Assembly: GCA_041163745.1 (NCBI GenBank)
Contig: JBEAQU010000049.1
Location: 124,001 to 188,000 of the forward strand
Reading direction: 5' to 3'
From: UBA6168 sp041163745
Lineage (GTDB): Bacteria > Bacteroidota > Bacteroidia > Chitinophagales > Saprospiraceae
Length of the DNA: 64,000 nt
The notes under the pieces were generated by a model, which saw nothing but the letters and a program-made list of their open reading frames with translations, was not told the DNA's origin and did no database searches. This document shows positions 42,107 to 50,210 of this stretch, one piece after another. The translations under genes were made by a program, and so were the position numbers. Every line of letters starts with the position of its first letter. Within the stretch, counting starts at the first letter, position 1.

Positions 42107-43150
42107 ATGAAAGCATATGTTCCTCTTGCGGCCATCATACTGGCCTTGGCCCTTCTGCCGGCGTTCACCGGAAGGAAAACCATCTTTTCTTCGCAGGCGA
42201 CGGGTCGTGTGACGGTGGCGGATGTTCTGCGGCAGCTCGGTGACAAGCCGGCGCCACACCTGCCGGACTACTCCCTTCCGGGTGTGGATGCTGCCAAAGG
42301 GCTTGAAATCATGCGCTACGGGCAGACAACGGGACCGGGTGGGGAGACCACCCAACGGGTGAGCCGCCATTTTGTCTGTACGTCCTGTCACAATATCCAG
42401 CGGGATGAGCCGGATCTTTCCCGGACCGATCCGATGGCCAGGCTCCGGTATGTGGCGGAAAACGGGTTGCCCTTCCTTCAGGGCAGCGCCCTTTACGGCA
42501 TCGTCGACCGGCGGCGGTTTTACAACGGGGATTATTACCGGAAATACGGAGACCTGGTCAAAGCCGCCCAGGAGGATCTTCGCGAGGCCGTCCAGTTGTG
42601 CGCGACCGAGTGTGCGCAGGGGCGTCCCCTGACGAACTGGGAAATGGAGTCGGTGCTGGCCAGTCTTTGGGAAATCGGGCTAACCGTCGACGACCTGCAG
42701 CTCGATGACCGGGAGCGTCGACAGTTGCAATCGGCCTTGCAGGCCGGGCATGAAAGCGAACGCCCGGCGGCCATCGCCCTGCTCAAGTCCAAATACCTGC
42801 CAGGGATGCCGGCGACATTTCTCGATCCGCCGGCCGACCGGAAGGCCGGGTTCCCGACCCAAGGCGACCCTGCCACCGGCAGGTTGCTGTACGAGTTGAG
42901 TTGTCTCCATTGCCATTCGGAAAAACGGTATGCGTTTTTCAACCTGGAAGACACCGACGTGTCCCTTCGCTTTCTGCACCGGCATTTTCCGACCTACTCG
43001 CGATATTCGGTATATCAGGTGGCACGGTACGGTACGCCCCCCATCCCCTGGAAGCGGGCCTACATGCCGCATTATACAAAAGAAAAGATGAGTGAGCAGA
43101 TGCTGGAGGACCTGCGGGCCTACATCCGTCAGGAAGCGTCGGGCGGATAG
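42107..43150 (+). CDS. Exported dihaem cytochrome c
   Basis: The 347-residue protein has a signal peptide (MKAYVPLAAIILALALLPAFTG) and two class I haem c motifs: FVCTSCHNIQ near residue 95 and LSCLHCHSEK near 270, each CXXCH. A later MPHYTKEKMS may supply a Met axial ligand. An acidic, Leu-rich helical segment (about 175-230) lies between the halves. It should carry electrons in the periplasm. It ends four bases from the convergent HAD gene. The partner oxidase or reductase is not in the cluster. Confidence 0.88.
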   Translation: MKAYVPLAAIILALALLPAFTGRKTIFSSQATGRVTVADVLRQLGDKPAPHLPDYSLPGVDAAKGLEIMRYGQTTGPGGETTQRVSRHFVCTSCHNIQRDEPDLSRTDPMARLRYVAENGLPFLQGSALYGIVDRRRFYNGDYYRKYGDLVKAAQEDLREAVQLCATECAQGRPLTNWEMESVLASLWEIGLTVDDLQLDDRERRQLQSALQAGHESERPAAIALLKSKYLPGMPATFLDPPADRKAGFPTQGDPATGRLLYELSCLHCHSEKRYAFFNLEDTDVSLRFLHRHFPTYSRYSVYQVARYGTPPIPWKRAYMPHYTKEKMSEQMLEDLRAYIRQEASGG

Positions 43151-43154
43151 GCAA

Positions 43155-44012
43155 TCAGCCGCCGCCGGCGATGGAGGGCGCTATGAAATCGGGGATGATG
43201 CCGGTGGCCCTGATCTGGATGTCCGCCATTTCCTGGCTGGTATTGCCGCTGAGCACCAGCAAGGTCTTGATACCGAACTTGTTTCCTCCTAATATGTCCG
43301 TATGCAAGGTATCCCCAACCATGAGGATGTCCTGCCGGTCGACCGGTCCGGCCTGTCGAACCAGGTCGTCGTAAGCGTACATGAACATTTGGGAATCCGG
43401 CTTTCCGAAATGGATGAACCTGCGGTTCAGGATGCTTTCCACCAGTTGTGCGATGCTGCCGGTGGCGATCGCCACATCGTTGCGGGATACCGGATAGACT
43501 TTGTCCGAGTTGGCCACGATGACGGGAATGTTCTTGCGGTTGATCAGGTTGACCGTTTTGTTGATGTCGGCATTCCAGTCGAATCCTTCGTCATCCAGGA
43601 AGGCGAATCCGGCGATGTCGTCGATGTCGAGCAGATCCACTTCGCGGACCGGGATCGAGGGAAAGCCGGATTCCAGGATGTAGGCCGCGGCGTTTTCAGT
43701 CCCCAGGTAAGCGATTTTTCCTCTTATGATCTTATGCTGCAGGAAATTACGGGCGAGCATGCCGGAGGTGATGATTTCATCCTGCTGCAGGTTGTGCAGA
43801 CCCAGGCGGCGGAAGTTGTGAAATTGCTGTTCCTGGCTGCGGGAGGCGTCGTTGGTGAGGATCCGCAGGTGGATACCCCGGTTCCGCAGGGCGTCGATGG
43901 TATCGGAAGCCCCTTTGATGAGACCGTTGTAATTCTTGACCACGCCGTATGAGTCGAGGAAAACCGCCTTGAAAGTTCCGGCGATGTCGAGGAAGGAGCC
44001 TTGGGTGTACAT
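43155..44012 (-). CDS. HAD-superfamily class IIA phosphatase (NagD-like)
   Basis: The 285-residue protein carries the HAD motifs: AVFLDSYGVVKNYN (nucleophile Asp), LTNDASRSQEQQ, VIVANSDKVYP and the end GDTLHTDILGGNKFGIKTLLVLSG. The large class IIA cap lies between the second and third. The first motif reads DSYG instead of the usual DxDG, so the general acid is Tyr and activity may be altered. The frame is open to 44339, but the ATG at 44012 begins MYTQGSFLDIAGTFK and the promoter box upstream lies at 44111-44118, excluding the longer start. It is a sugar- or nucleotide-phosphate phosphatase by family; the substrate is unknown. Confidence 0.82.
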   Translation of the reverse strand: MYTQGSFLDIAGTFKAVFLDSYGVVKNYNGLIKGASDTIDALRNRGIHLRILTNDASRSQEQQFHNFRRLGLHNLQQDEIITSGMLARNFLQHKIIRGKIAYLGTENAAAYILESGFPSIPVREVDLLDIDDIAGFAFLDDEGFDWNADINKTVNLINRKNIPVIVANSDKVYPVSRNDVAIATGSIAQLVESILNRRFIHFGKPDSQMFMYAYDDLVRQAGPVDRQDILMVGDTLHTDILGGNKFGIKTLLVLSGNTSQEMADIQIRATGIIPDFIAPSIAGGG

Positions 44013-44355
44013 GTCGATGTCGGGATGAGCGGGCTTGGATGTCCTGCGCCGGTGAGGCGCGCATCCGCCCGTGGTGGTGCCGGGAATCCGGAGGGAACCG
44101 AGCCTTTGTGCAAAGGTAGGCAAATAAGGACGGAGTGGGAAGTCAGTCGCGGGGATGGACCCGGGGGGCTTTTGAATCAGGAGATTTTTTGCCGGGTTTG
44201 CGGATAAGGCCAAACATATCTCCGGCCCGGCTGTATTATAGGTTTCCAGGATACGCGTTTCCGGGAGGCGGCCTTGCCGGTCCGACACACAGCGGCGGGC
44301 GGCGTTTCGGGATGCGGAGCTTGGCATTCGGTCATTCAATCATCTATTCGCAATC
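44013..44355. other. 343-base divergent gap; -7 box on the minus strand, no gene seen
   Basis: The gap separates the HAD phosphatase (minus) and the PaaE-like reductase (plus). It holds a TACCTTTG box on the minus strand and an AT-rich patch just before the plus-strand start, but no coding frame, tRNA or clear hairpin. Confidence 0.35.
44111..44118 (-). promoter_or_regulatory. Candidate -7 element (TACCTTTG) for the HAD phosphatase
   Basis: The minus strand reads TACCTTTG here, about 100 bases upstream of ATG 44012, within the 343-base divergent gap to the PaaE-like gene. No -33 TTTG at the right spacing. The position supports the short start of the HAD protein. Confidence 0.3.
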
Positions 44356-45459
44356 ATGGATCATTCTTTTCATCCTTTGGAAGTCCGGGCCATCACACAG
44401 GAAACATCGGACACGGTCACCTTGCATTTCAGGATTCCCGAAGAACGGAAGGACACGTTCACCTACACGCAGGGGCAGTACGTCACCTTGCGGTTCGAAA
44501 TAGCCGGCAAGGAGGAGCGCCGTTCGTATTCGATGAGCAGCAGTCCGCTGGAGGCCGATTTGGCGGTGACCGTAAAGAAGGTCAAGGGGGGTAAGGTGTC
44601 CGGATGGATCCACGAGCGGGTCAAGGTCGGGGACGAGGTTTCGGTCATGGGGCCGGAAGGTCGTTTCCACACGCCGTTGGCGGACGAGCAGCAGAAGAAC
44701 TATTACCTGGTGGGTGCCGGCAGCGGCATCACCCCGCTGATGTCCATCCTGAAATCCATCCTGGAGCTGGAGCCGATGAGTTATGTGTTCCTGTTGTACG
44801 GCAGCCGGACGGAGGAGGACATCATCTTCCGGGAGCAGTTGGCGGAGCTTTCCCGCCGGTTCGAGGGGCAGTTGATGGTGGAGCATATCCTGAGCCAGCC
44901 CCGTCGGGAGAAATCAAAGGGAATCGGGGGCTTTTTCGGCAAGGGGAGGCTTTCCTGGGAAGGTCGGACCGGTCGAATCGACGGGAAGGAGCTCTCTCGG
45001 TGGTTGGCGGAACATCCTCCCCGGCACAAGACCTCAGAGTATTTCATCTGTGGTCCGGGGAGCATGATTGCGTCGGTGGAAAATGCTTTGTCTGAGGCCG
45101 GCGTGGACAGGAAGCATATACACCGGGAGTATTTCACGCCACCCGACAGTGCGCCGGCATCGGACGGGAAGGAGAAGTTCGCCGCTGCCCGGCTGACGGC
45201 GGTCTTGGATGGCAAGACATACGAAACGGCCGTGCCGGCTGGCAAGACGCTGCTTTTCGCCGTCATAGAGGCCGGTGGGGATGCGCCGTATTCCTGTACG
45301 AGCGGTGCCTGTGCCACCTGTATGGCGAAGGTACTGGAAGGGGAAGTGCGGATGGACGCCTGTTATGCGTTGGACGAGACGGAAATCGCCAACGGATTCA
45401 TCCTGGCTTGTCAGGCACATGCCGTGACGCCTGCGGTTTCCATCACTTTCGATGTCTGA
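44356..45459 (+). CDS. PaaE-like ferredoxin reductase with C-terminal [2Fe-2S] domain
   Basis: The 367-residue protein has an FAD domain (1-105; RRSYSMSSSP), an NAD(P)H domain (105-260; GAGSGITPLMSILKS, YFICGPGSMI) and a plant-type ferredoxin domain (about 275-367) with cysteines in CTSGACATCMAK and ILACQAH. The layout is that of PaaE/ferredoxin-NADP reductases that feed multi-component oxygenases. No oxygenase genes are adjacent, so its partner is elsewhere or it serves another acceptor. It starts 343 bases from the divergent HAD gene and converges with the sulfatase 15 bases away. Confidence 0.9.
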   Translation: MDHSFHPLEVRAITQETSDTVTLHFRIPEERKDTFTYTQGQYVTLRFEIAGKEERRSYSMSSSPLEADLAVTVKKVKGGKVSGWIHERVKVGDEVSVMGPEGRFHTPLADEQQKNYYLVGAGSGITPLMSILKSILELEPMSYVFLLYGSRTEEDIIFREQLAELSRRFEGQLMVEHILSQPRREKSKGIGGFFGKGRLSWEGRTGRIDGKELSRWLAEHPPRHKTSEYFICGPGSMIASVENALSEAGVDRKHIHREYFTPPDSAPASDGKEKFAAARLTAVLDGKTYETAVPAGKTLLFAVIEAGGDAPYSCTSGACATCMAKVLEGEVRMDACYALDETEIANGFILACQAHAVTPAVSITFDV

Positions 45460-45474
45460 AGACGGAGACGGGGC

Positions 45475-47463
45475 TCATGGAGCGGTCTGCATGCCGCTGA
45501 GGCCGGAGATGCGCAGCCACTGGGCGGCCTGAAAGGTGCTTTCCGCGAACGTTTTCATCTCGAGGTAGCGTGCCTGCAGGTGTTGTTTATGATCCAGGAC
45601 CTGTCGGGAAGGGTAGTGGTAAAGGGAATGGATGCCGTTTTCACGGGCGACGAGCACGAAGTCGGAATCGTAGGCCGCATATTTGTCGTCGGCGTAGGTG
45701 CAGGCGAACGGCCGCACCGCTCGCAGCAGGTCTATGCCGAAGGTGTTGTTGACATAAGGAAGGCCGAGTAATCCCATGGCGGTGGGGAAAACATCCAGTT
45801 GGGATCCGACGCACGGCACCGACCGGGGCTTTTCGATCCGGGACGGGCTGTAGAAGAAAAGGGGGATATGAACCATGCTGAGGGGTAGGTCGTATCTTTT
45901 GTCGATGGCGGCGCCGTGATCGGCCACGAAGACGAAGAGGGTGTTGTCGAACCAAGGTTGTCGTGCGGAACGTTCCATCAGCTTTCGGACGGACCAGTCT
46001 ACATACTCCACCACCCCCAGGGTCTTTTGGGAATGGCGGGGTTTGAAATAATCGGGGATGATATAGGGGCCGTGGTCGCTGCCTGTCATCAGGGTGACGA
46101 AGAAAGGTTGGCCGGTGCGGGCCATCGTATCCATGACATTCCCGGCGAACTCGAACAGGAAATCGTCGGATACGCCCATGGGTCCGACGATCCGGTCGGG
46201 TGGATAATCGGGTTTGGCGTAGATACGGTCGAAACCGTTTGCGGACAGGAACGGCCCGATATTGTCGAAAGCGGCGTCATGGGTGGTGAAATAGGCAGTC
46301 CGGTAACCCATGGTTTGGAGGATGTCGGGCCATCCGGCCATTTCGTCCACCTTCTCCATGGGATGTTGTCGTCCGATGACGGGCTGGCCGTAGAGCGTGG
46401 AATAGAGGCCGGCGAAAGTATGGATGCCGGTGGAGAATACGCTGTCGAACGCCAGGCCGGTGGAAGCGAGGCTGTCCAGGAAAGGAGTCAGGGCGTACGG
46501 ATTTCCGTAGCGCCCCATTTTCTGGGCGCTCATGCTCTCCATTACCACGAGCACGACATTGGGTGGGGTGGCGAAGGATGGTGCATCCGTATGGACCATT
46601 CTGGCGAAGGGGGATTCGAACGGTGCGGGGTCCCGGAGCAGGCCGAGATGAGACTGGCAGTTCCTTACCGCTGTTTCATCGGGGAGCAAACGAATCAGTT
46701 TCCTGGAGGGTTCCCATTCGTCGGGAAGGCTGGACAAGAAAGTGAAGACGGGATTCAGCCCGAGCATATTGGTGAGTCCGTAATCCGAAACATAGGCGTC
46801 GCGGGCTTGCAACGCAGGCTGGAAAGGCAGCCGTCCCCAGGCGGCGAGGATGGCCAGGAGGTAGGCGGCGGATAGCTTGAGTGGAGACCGGTGTACAGGG
46901 GCGGCGTTTTGTTCGAGCCGTTTCACCCAGCTTTGTTGCCGGCGGATGAAGATCCAGCTGAACAGGCCGAAGGGAAGAAGCGCCCAGCTATAGCGCCATT
47001 CCCGGAAGACCATGCCTCCGAGCAGGTCCGAATCCTCATTTCCTGCGGATACCAGAATGGCGGTGCTCACGCGGGTATGGAAGTGGTGGAAGTAGGGGAG
47101 GTCCGCCGCACAGATGAAAAACGAGCCGGCGAACACCATGGATAGCAGGAGGCCCAGGCCACGGTACAAGATTTTCGATGGCCGGCCGAGGAGCATGTCC
47201 AGTGTCAGCAGGACGAGCGGGAAGGCCAGTAGATGCGAGCAGACCAATGCGTCGAAGCGCAGGCCGGAAAGGAAGGCCTGCGGGATGCGGACGATGGCAT
47301 CACCAGGCGGAAGATAACGTAGCTGGGGTATTTCCTGTACCAGCAGCAGGAGTCGGTAACCAGTGAAACAGCACAATCCCGTCAGGAAGGAATCCGACCA
47401 ATAGACCAGCTGGCCGGGCCAGGTTCCGAAGGAAAAGAAAGACCGAATCCGATTGGTTGTCAT
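45475..47463 (-). CDS. LTA synthase-like sulfatase-fold membrane protein
   Basis: The 662-residue protein has about five N-terminal helices (1-215) and a periplasmic alkaline-phosphatase-fold domain (about 270-600): VVLVVMESMSAQKMGR (first metal ligand), the nucleophile region VFSTGIHTFAGLYS with a Thr, MTGSDHGPYIIP and VFVADHGAAIDKR for later metal ligands. The layout is that of LtaS/MdoB-like phosphoglycerol or phosphoethanolamine transferases acting on envelope lipids or glycans. Bacteroidota lack LTA, so the substrate is unknown. A TACTTTTG box lies 83 bases upstream on its strand. Confidence 0.87.
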   Translation of the reverse strand: MTTNRIRSFFSFGTWPGQLVYWSDSFLTGLCCFTGYRLLLLVQEIPQLRYLPPGDAIVRIPQAFLSGLRFDALVCSHLLAFPLVLLTLDMLLGRPSKILYRGLGLLLSMVFAGSFFICAADLPYFHHFHTRVSTAILVSAGNEDSDLLGGMVFREWRYSWALLPFGLFSWIFIRRQQSWVKRLEQNAAPVHRSPLKLSAAYLLAILAAWGRLPFQPALQARDAYVSDYGLTNMLGLNPVFTFLSSLPDEWEPSRKLIRLLPDETAVRNCQSHLGLLRDPAPFESPFARMVHTDAPSFATPPNVVLVVMESMSAQKMGRYGNPYALTPFLDSLASTGLAFDSVFSTGIHTFAGLYSTLYGQPVIGRQHPMEKVDEMAGWPDILQTMGYRTAYFTTHDAAFDNIGPFLSANGFDRIYAKPDYPPDRIVGPMGVSDDFLFEFAGNVMDTMARTGQPFFVTLMTGSDHGPYIIPDYFKPRHSQKTLGVVEYVDWSVRKLMERSARQPWFDNTLFVFVADHGAAIDKRYDLPLSMVHIPLFFYSPSRIEKPRSVPCVGSQLDVFPTAMGLLGLPYVNNTFGIDLLRAVRPFACTYADDKYAAYDSDFVLVARENGIHSLYHYPSRQVLDHKQHLQARYLEMKTFAESTFQAAQWLRISGLSGMQTAP

Positions 47464-47545
47464 TTGTCGCTAACAGTGGGCTTGGAACCGGGATCCAACC
47501 CTGCCGGGAAAAATCCGTTGCATTGCCGTCCTCGCCGTTGTTGTG

Positions 47546-47553
47546 CAAAAGTA
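47546..47553 (-). promoter_or_regulatory. Candidate -7 element (TACTTTTG) for the sulfatase gene
   Basis: TACTTTTG on the minus strand fits TAnnTTTG and lies 83 bases upstream of the sulfatase start in an AT-rich patch. No TTTG at the expected -33 spacing, so the call is weak. Confidence 0.3.
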
Positions 47554-47643
47554 GGACAAAAGAAGTAATAAATCCGAAGGAAGGAGCAGGGTTGACGAGG
47601 GGGCTGCACGGGCCTTCGGCGGAGCGGGACGGAGGTCGGTCCG

Positions 47644-48408
47644 TCAGCTGAAATCCACTTGCACCATATCATCGAGGGAAAGACCCAGCATACTGCTGGC
47701 CTTGCCCATATGGATGGCGATTTCGAGAAAGCCGGCGGAATTGAATAGGCAGAGGGTTTCGCCGACGGGGACGTCGCCGTAGTGGCTGCTCAGGGTGGAG
47801 ACGGGGTCATGGCGTTTGAAGAAGAGTTGGAACGGCCGTCCCTGGCGGACTTTGTCGAACAGGTCACGGCGGATGTTGACGATGGCGTTCTCGTAATGGT
47901 CGATGTAGATGACGGCACCCCGGATCTGAGAAGTGCTGATGACGGGTTGCAGCGCGATTCTTGTCACCGGCTTACCTTCGAGGAGGTCAACGGAGGAGAA
48001 GGGGGCATCAGAAAAAAAGGAGGATACGCCGGATGCCAGTAACTTTTTGAGCGGAAAAGAGTGGAAGGGATCCGTGGGGAACCGGTGGACGGTCGGCGGC
48101 AGTTCTTCGAACATCAGGGAGAATATCCCGTTGTCCGGTCCGATGAAATAGTGGTCTTGGTGACGGAAGGCGATGAAGTCGGTGGGCTCCGGCCGGTTGT
48201 TGACGGTGATGAGATGCAGGGTACCGGCGGGGAAACTGTCGAAAGCGTTTTTCAGGACGAATGCGCCCTGCACAATGTCATAAGGCTTGACCATGTGGGT
48301 GATGTCCGTGAACCGGATGGTCGGTACGGCCTGGAGCATGGCGCCCTTCAGCATGGAGACGTAATAGTCCTGCATACCGAAATCCGTCGTCATTGTAACC
48401 AGATGCAT
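47644..48408 (-). CDS. SAM hydroxide adenosyltransferase-family protein (DUF62)
   Basis: The 254-residue protein has the family's MTTDFGMQDYYVSMLKGAM start, YDIVQGAFVLKNA, HYFIGPDNGIFSLMFE and, in the C-terminal barrel, IYIDHYENAIVNI. Relatives cleave SAM to adenosine and methionine using water and a Asp-Arg-His triad. By hand alignment the Asp of that triad is Asn here (ITVNNRPEP, where many have VDPG) and the Arg is not evident, while a His persists in PFHSFP. It may be slow, differently armed or use another nucleophile. It diverges from PhoH across 450 bases. The alignment needs confirming. Confidence 0.85.
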   Translation of the reverse strand: MHLVTMTTDFGMQDYYVSMLKGAMLQAVPTIRFTDITHMVKPYDIVQGAFVLKNAFDSFPAGTLHLITVNNRPEPTDFIAFRHQDHYFIGPDNGIFSLMFEELPPTVHRFPTDPFHSFPLKKLLASGVSSFFSDAPFSSVDLLEGKPVTRIALQPVISTSQIRGAVIYIDHYENAIVNIRRDLFDKVRQGRPFQLFFKRHDPVSTLSSHYGDVPVGETLCLFNSAGFLEIAIHMGKASSMLGLSLDDMVQVDFS

Positions 48409-48858
48409 GTGAAATCGATTGAAAATGGTCCGTCGGCAGGCCCTTTCCGATGCTGAAGCGGAATGATCCCTGCAAAGGAACGCAATTTACCCGACGAAAC
48501 CATCATTGTCCTGCCGACTTCGTTCGACCATGGTGCCGCCAACCGGAACCGGGATACAAAATGAGGGATTGGGCGAGTATTTCCGGTGTCTACCTTATGT
48601 GCACCCTGACGGAGGGGAGCGTTGTGTGCGCACCCGGTGCGCCGGGATGCGCGTCTGTGCGGGGAAGACGGACGGGCCGGCCCGTTTTTTCAGAAAGACC
48701 GGTCGGGAAGGGCGTGATGGTCATGCTTTGTTGGCTGCAATACCCTACCTTTGGGAACCGTTTGAAGCGGCGGAGCCGGTAGGAGGAGGGGGTGGAAACA
48801 AGGTGGAACTTCCGGTTCGTTCTTGCTGTTGTAGGGGCTAACGAAAACACACTGCGCA
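48409..48858. other. 450-base divergent gap upstream of phoH; promoter box, no gene seen
   Basis: The gap separates the SAM-family gene (minus) and phoH (plus). On the plus strand TACCTTTG at 48746-48753 matches the -7 consensus, with TTTG at 48727-48730, 15 bases before it, slightly closer than usual. If used, the phoH leader is about 100 bases. I see no RNA gene. Confidence 0.4.
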
Positions 48859-49887
48859 TTGAGTGAAATAATACTGACCGTGGAAGGGGTCGACCCCCTT
48901 GAGTTGTATGGCGAGCAGGACATCAAGCTGAACTTGCTGCGCCGGGCGTTTCCGGACATCTCGATCACCGCCAGGGGCAACCATCTCAAGTTGGTGGGGG
49001 AAAAGAAGCACACCCAGGGAGCAAAGGGAAAGTTCGAGCAAATGGTTCGGCTGCTGCGGGAACGGAAGACTTTGCCCACCCATATGGTGGAGGAGCTGCT
49101 GCTGGACGGCAGCAATCCTTTCCAGGCGCATATCGGCGAAGCCGGCAGCAAGATTCTGGTACATGGGCCGGAAGGAAGGGTCATCCGGGTAAAGACCCTG
49201 AACCAGCGGAAACTGGTGGAGGCCTCGGAGGGAAACGATGTTGTGTTCGCCATCGGGCCGGCCGGAACCGGCAAGACCTATACGGCGGTGGCCTTGGCGG
49301 TGCGTGCCTTGAAAAACCGGGTGGTACGGAAAATCATCCTCACCCGCCCGGCGGTGGAGGCCGGGGAAAGCCTCGGATATCTGCCAGGCGACCTCAAGGA
49401 AAAGATAGATCCCTACCTGAGGCCCTTGTACGATGCCCTGGACGACATGATTCCGGCCGACAAGCTGAAGCATTTCATGGAGACCAGGGTCATCGAGATC
49501 GCACCGCTCGCCTATATGCGCGGCCGGACCCTGGACAATGCCTTCATCATACTGGACGAGGCGCAGAACACCTCCTCCCTCCAGATCAAGATGTTCCTGA
49601 CACGGTTGGGACCCTCCGCCAAAGCGATCCTGACGGGAGACCTTTCCCAAGTGGACCTTCCCCGGAACACGAAGTCCGGGCTGCGCAAGGCGATAGAAAT
49701 ACTCGGTGACATCGAAGGCATCGGGGTAGTCCGACTGACGGCCGAGGACGTGGTCCGCCACCGCCTGGTCAAGGAAGTGATCCGGGCGTATGAGCAGGAT
49801 TCCGAGCAGCAGGTATCCGACTGGGAGGAGCGCCACGGCCGGCTCCCTTGGCGCGGCCGGACTGCCGCACGGGAGGAGGAGGAATAA
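48859..49887 (+). CDS. PhoH-family ATPase
   Basis: The 342-residue protein has an N-terminal KH-like region and a C-terminal P-loop ATPase: Walker A AIGPAGTGKTYTAVAL, Walker B FIILDEAQNTSSLQIKMFLTR and GDLSQVDLP. PhoH/YbeZ proteins are linked to RNA handling and ribosome maturation, often with the endonuclease YbeY, which is not beside it here. The start is TTG at 48859, giving MSEIILTVEGVDP, in line with the family N-terminus; no upstream ATG exists in the frame. The tail is basic/acidic and ends TAAREEEE. Confidence 0.88.
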   Translation: MSEIILTVEGVDPLELYGEQDIKLNLLRRAFPDISITARGNHLKLVGEKKHTQGAKGKFEQMVRLLRERKTLPTHMVEELLLDGSNPFQAHIGEAGSKILVHGPEGRVIRVKTLNQRKLVEASEGNDVVFAIGPAGTGKTYTAVALAVRALKNRVVRKIILTRPAVEAGESLGYLPGDLKEKIDPYLRPLYDALDDMIPADKLKHFMETRVIEIAPLAYMRGRTLDNAFIILDEAQNTSSLQIKMFLTRLGPSAKAILTGDLSQVDLPRNTKSGLRKAIEILGDIEGIGVVRLTAEDVVRHRLVKEVIRAYEQDSEQQVSDWEERHGRLPWRGRTAAREEEE

Positions 49888-50210
49888 GCTCCATTCCTTC
49901 CTGAAGCAACGCGGCGTCAAGCCTCGGTCCGGTGTTCTGTCTGGGCAGTGCCGGGCAGACGAAACAATTGTTTTCCTTTTTGTCGCCCTCCATTACTTTT
50001 TGACACTTTGTCCGCTCCGGTCGGTACTTTCTCCTAATTTTGTCTTTCCGCTTGCAGCGGAACCGGATTGCTACCCGGCGAGTGGCGAGGGGTTCCGGAC
50101 AGGTGCAACCATTACCGACCGGATGCGTACCTCCAACCAGCCGGTTCGTGTTCCCGCACCTGCCATTGCAACGGGCCGCACACATTACTTCACTTAATCA
50201 TAAAATTCCT
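49888..50210. other. 323-base gap before the M36 protease; promoter region
   Basis: This gap between two same-strand genes is AT-richer than its surroundings from about 49970 to 50045 and holds a -33/-7-like pair. The frame of the next gene stays open back to 50040, but the residues it would add carry no signal peptide, so I treat it as leader. Confidence 0.4.
50007..50042 (+). promoter_or_regulatory. Candidate promoter of the M36 protease
   Basis: TTTG at 50007-50010 and TAATTTTG at 50035-50042 match the -33 and -7 elements, separated by 24 bases, a little longer than the usual 17-23. Transcription would start near 50049, leaving a leader of about 160 bases before ATG 50211. Confidence 0.4.

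Noticed and set aside
43155..44339. 394-residue extended HAD protein
   Set aside because: The promoter-like box lies inside the extension, and the HAD motif starts soon after ATG 44012.
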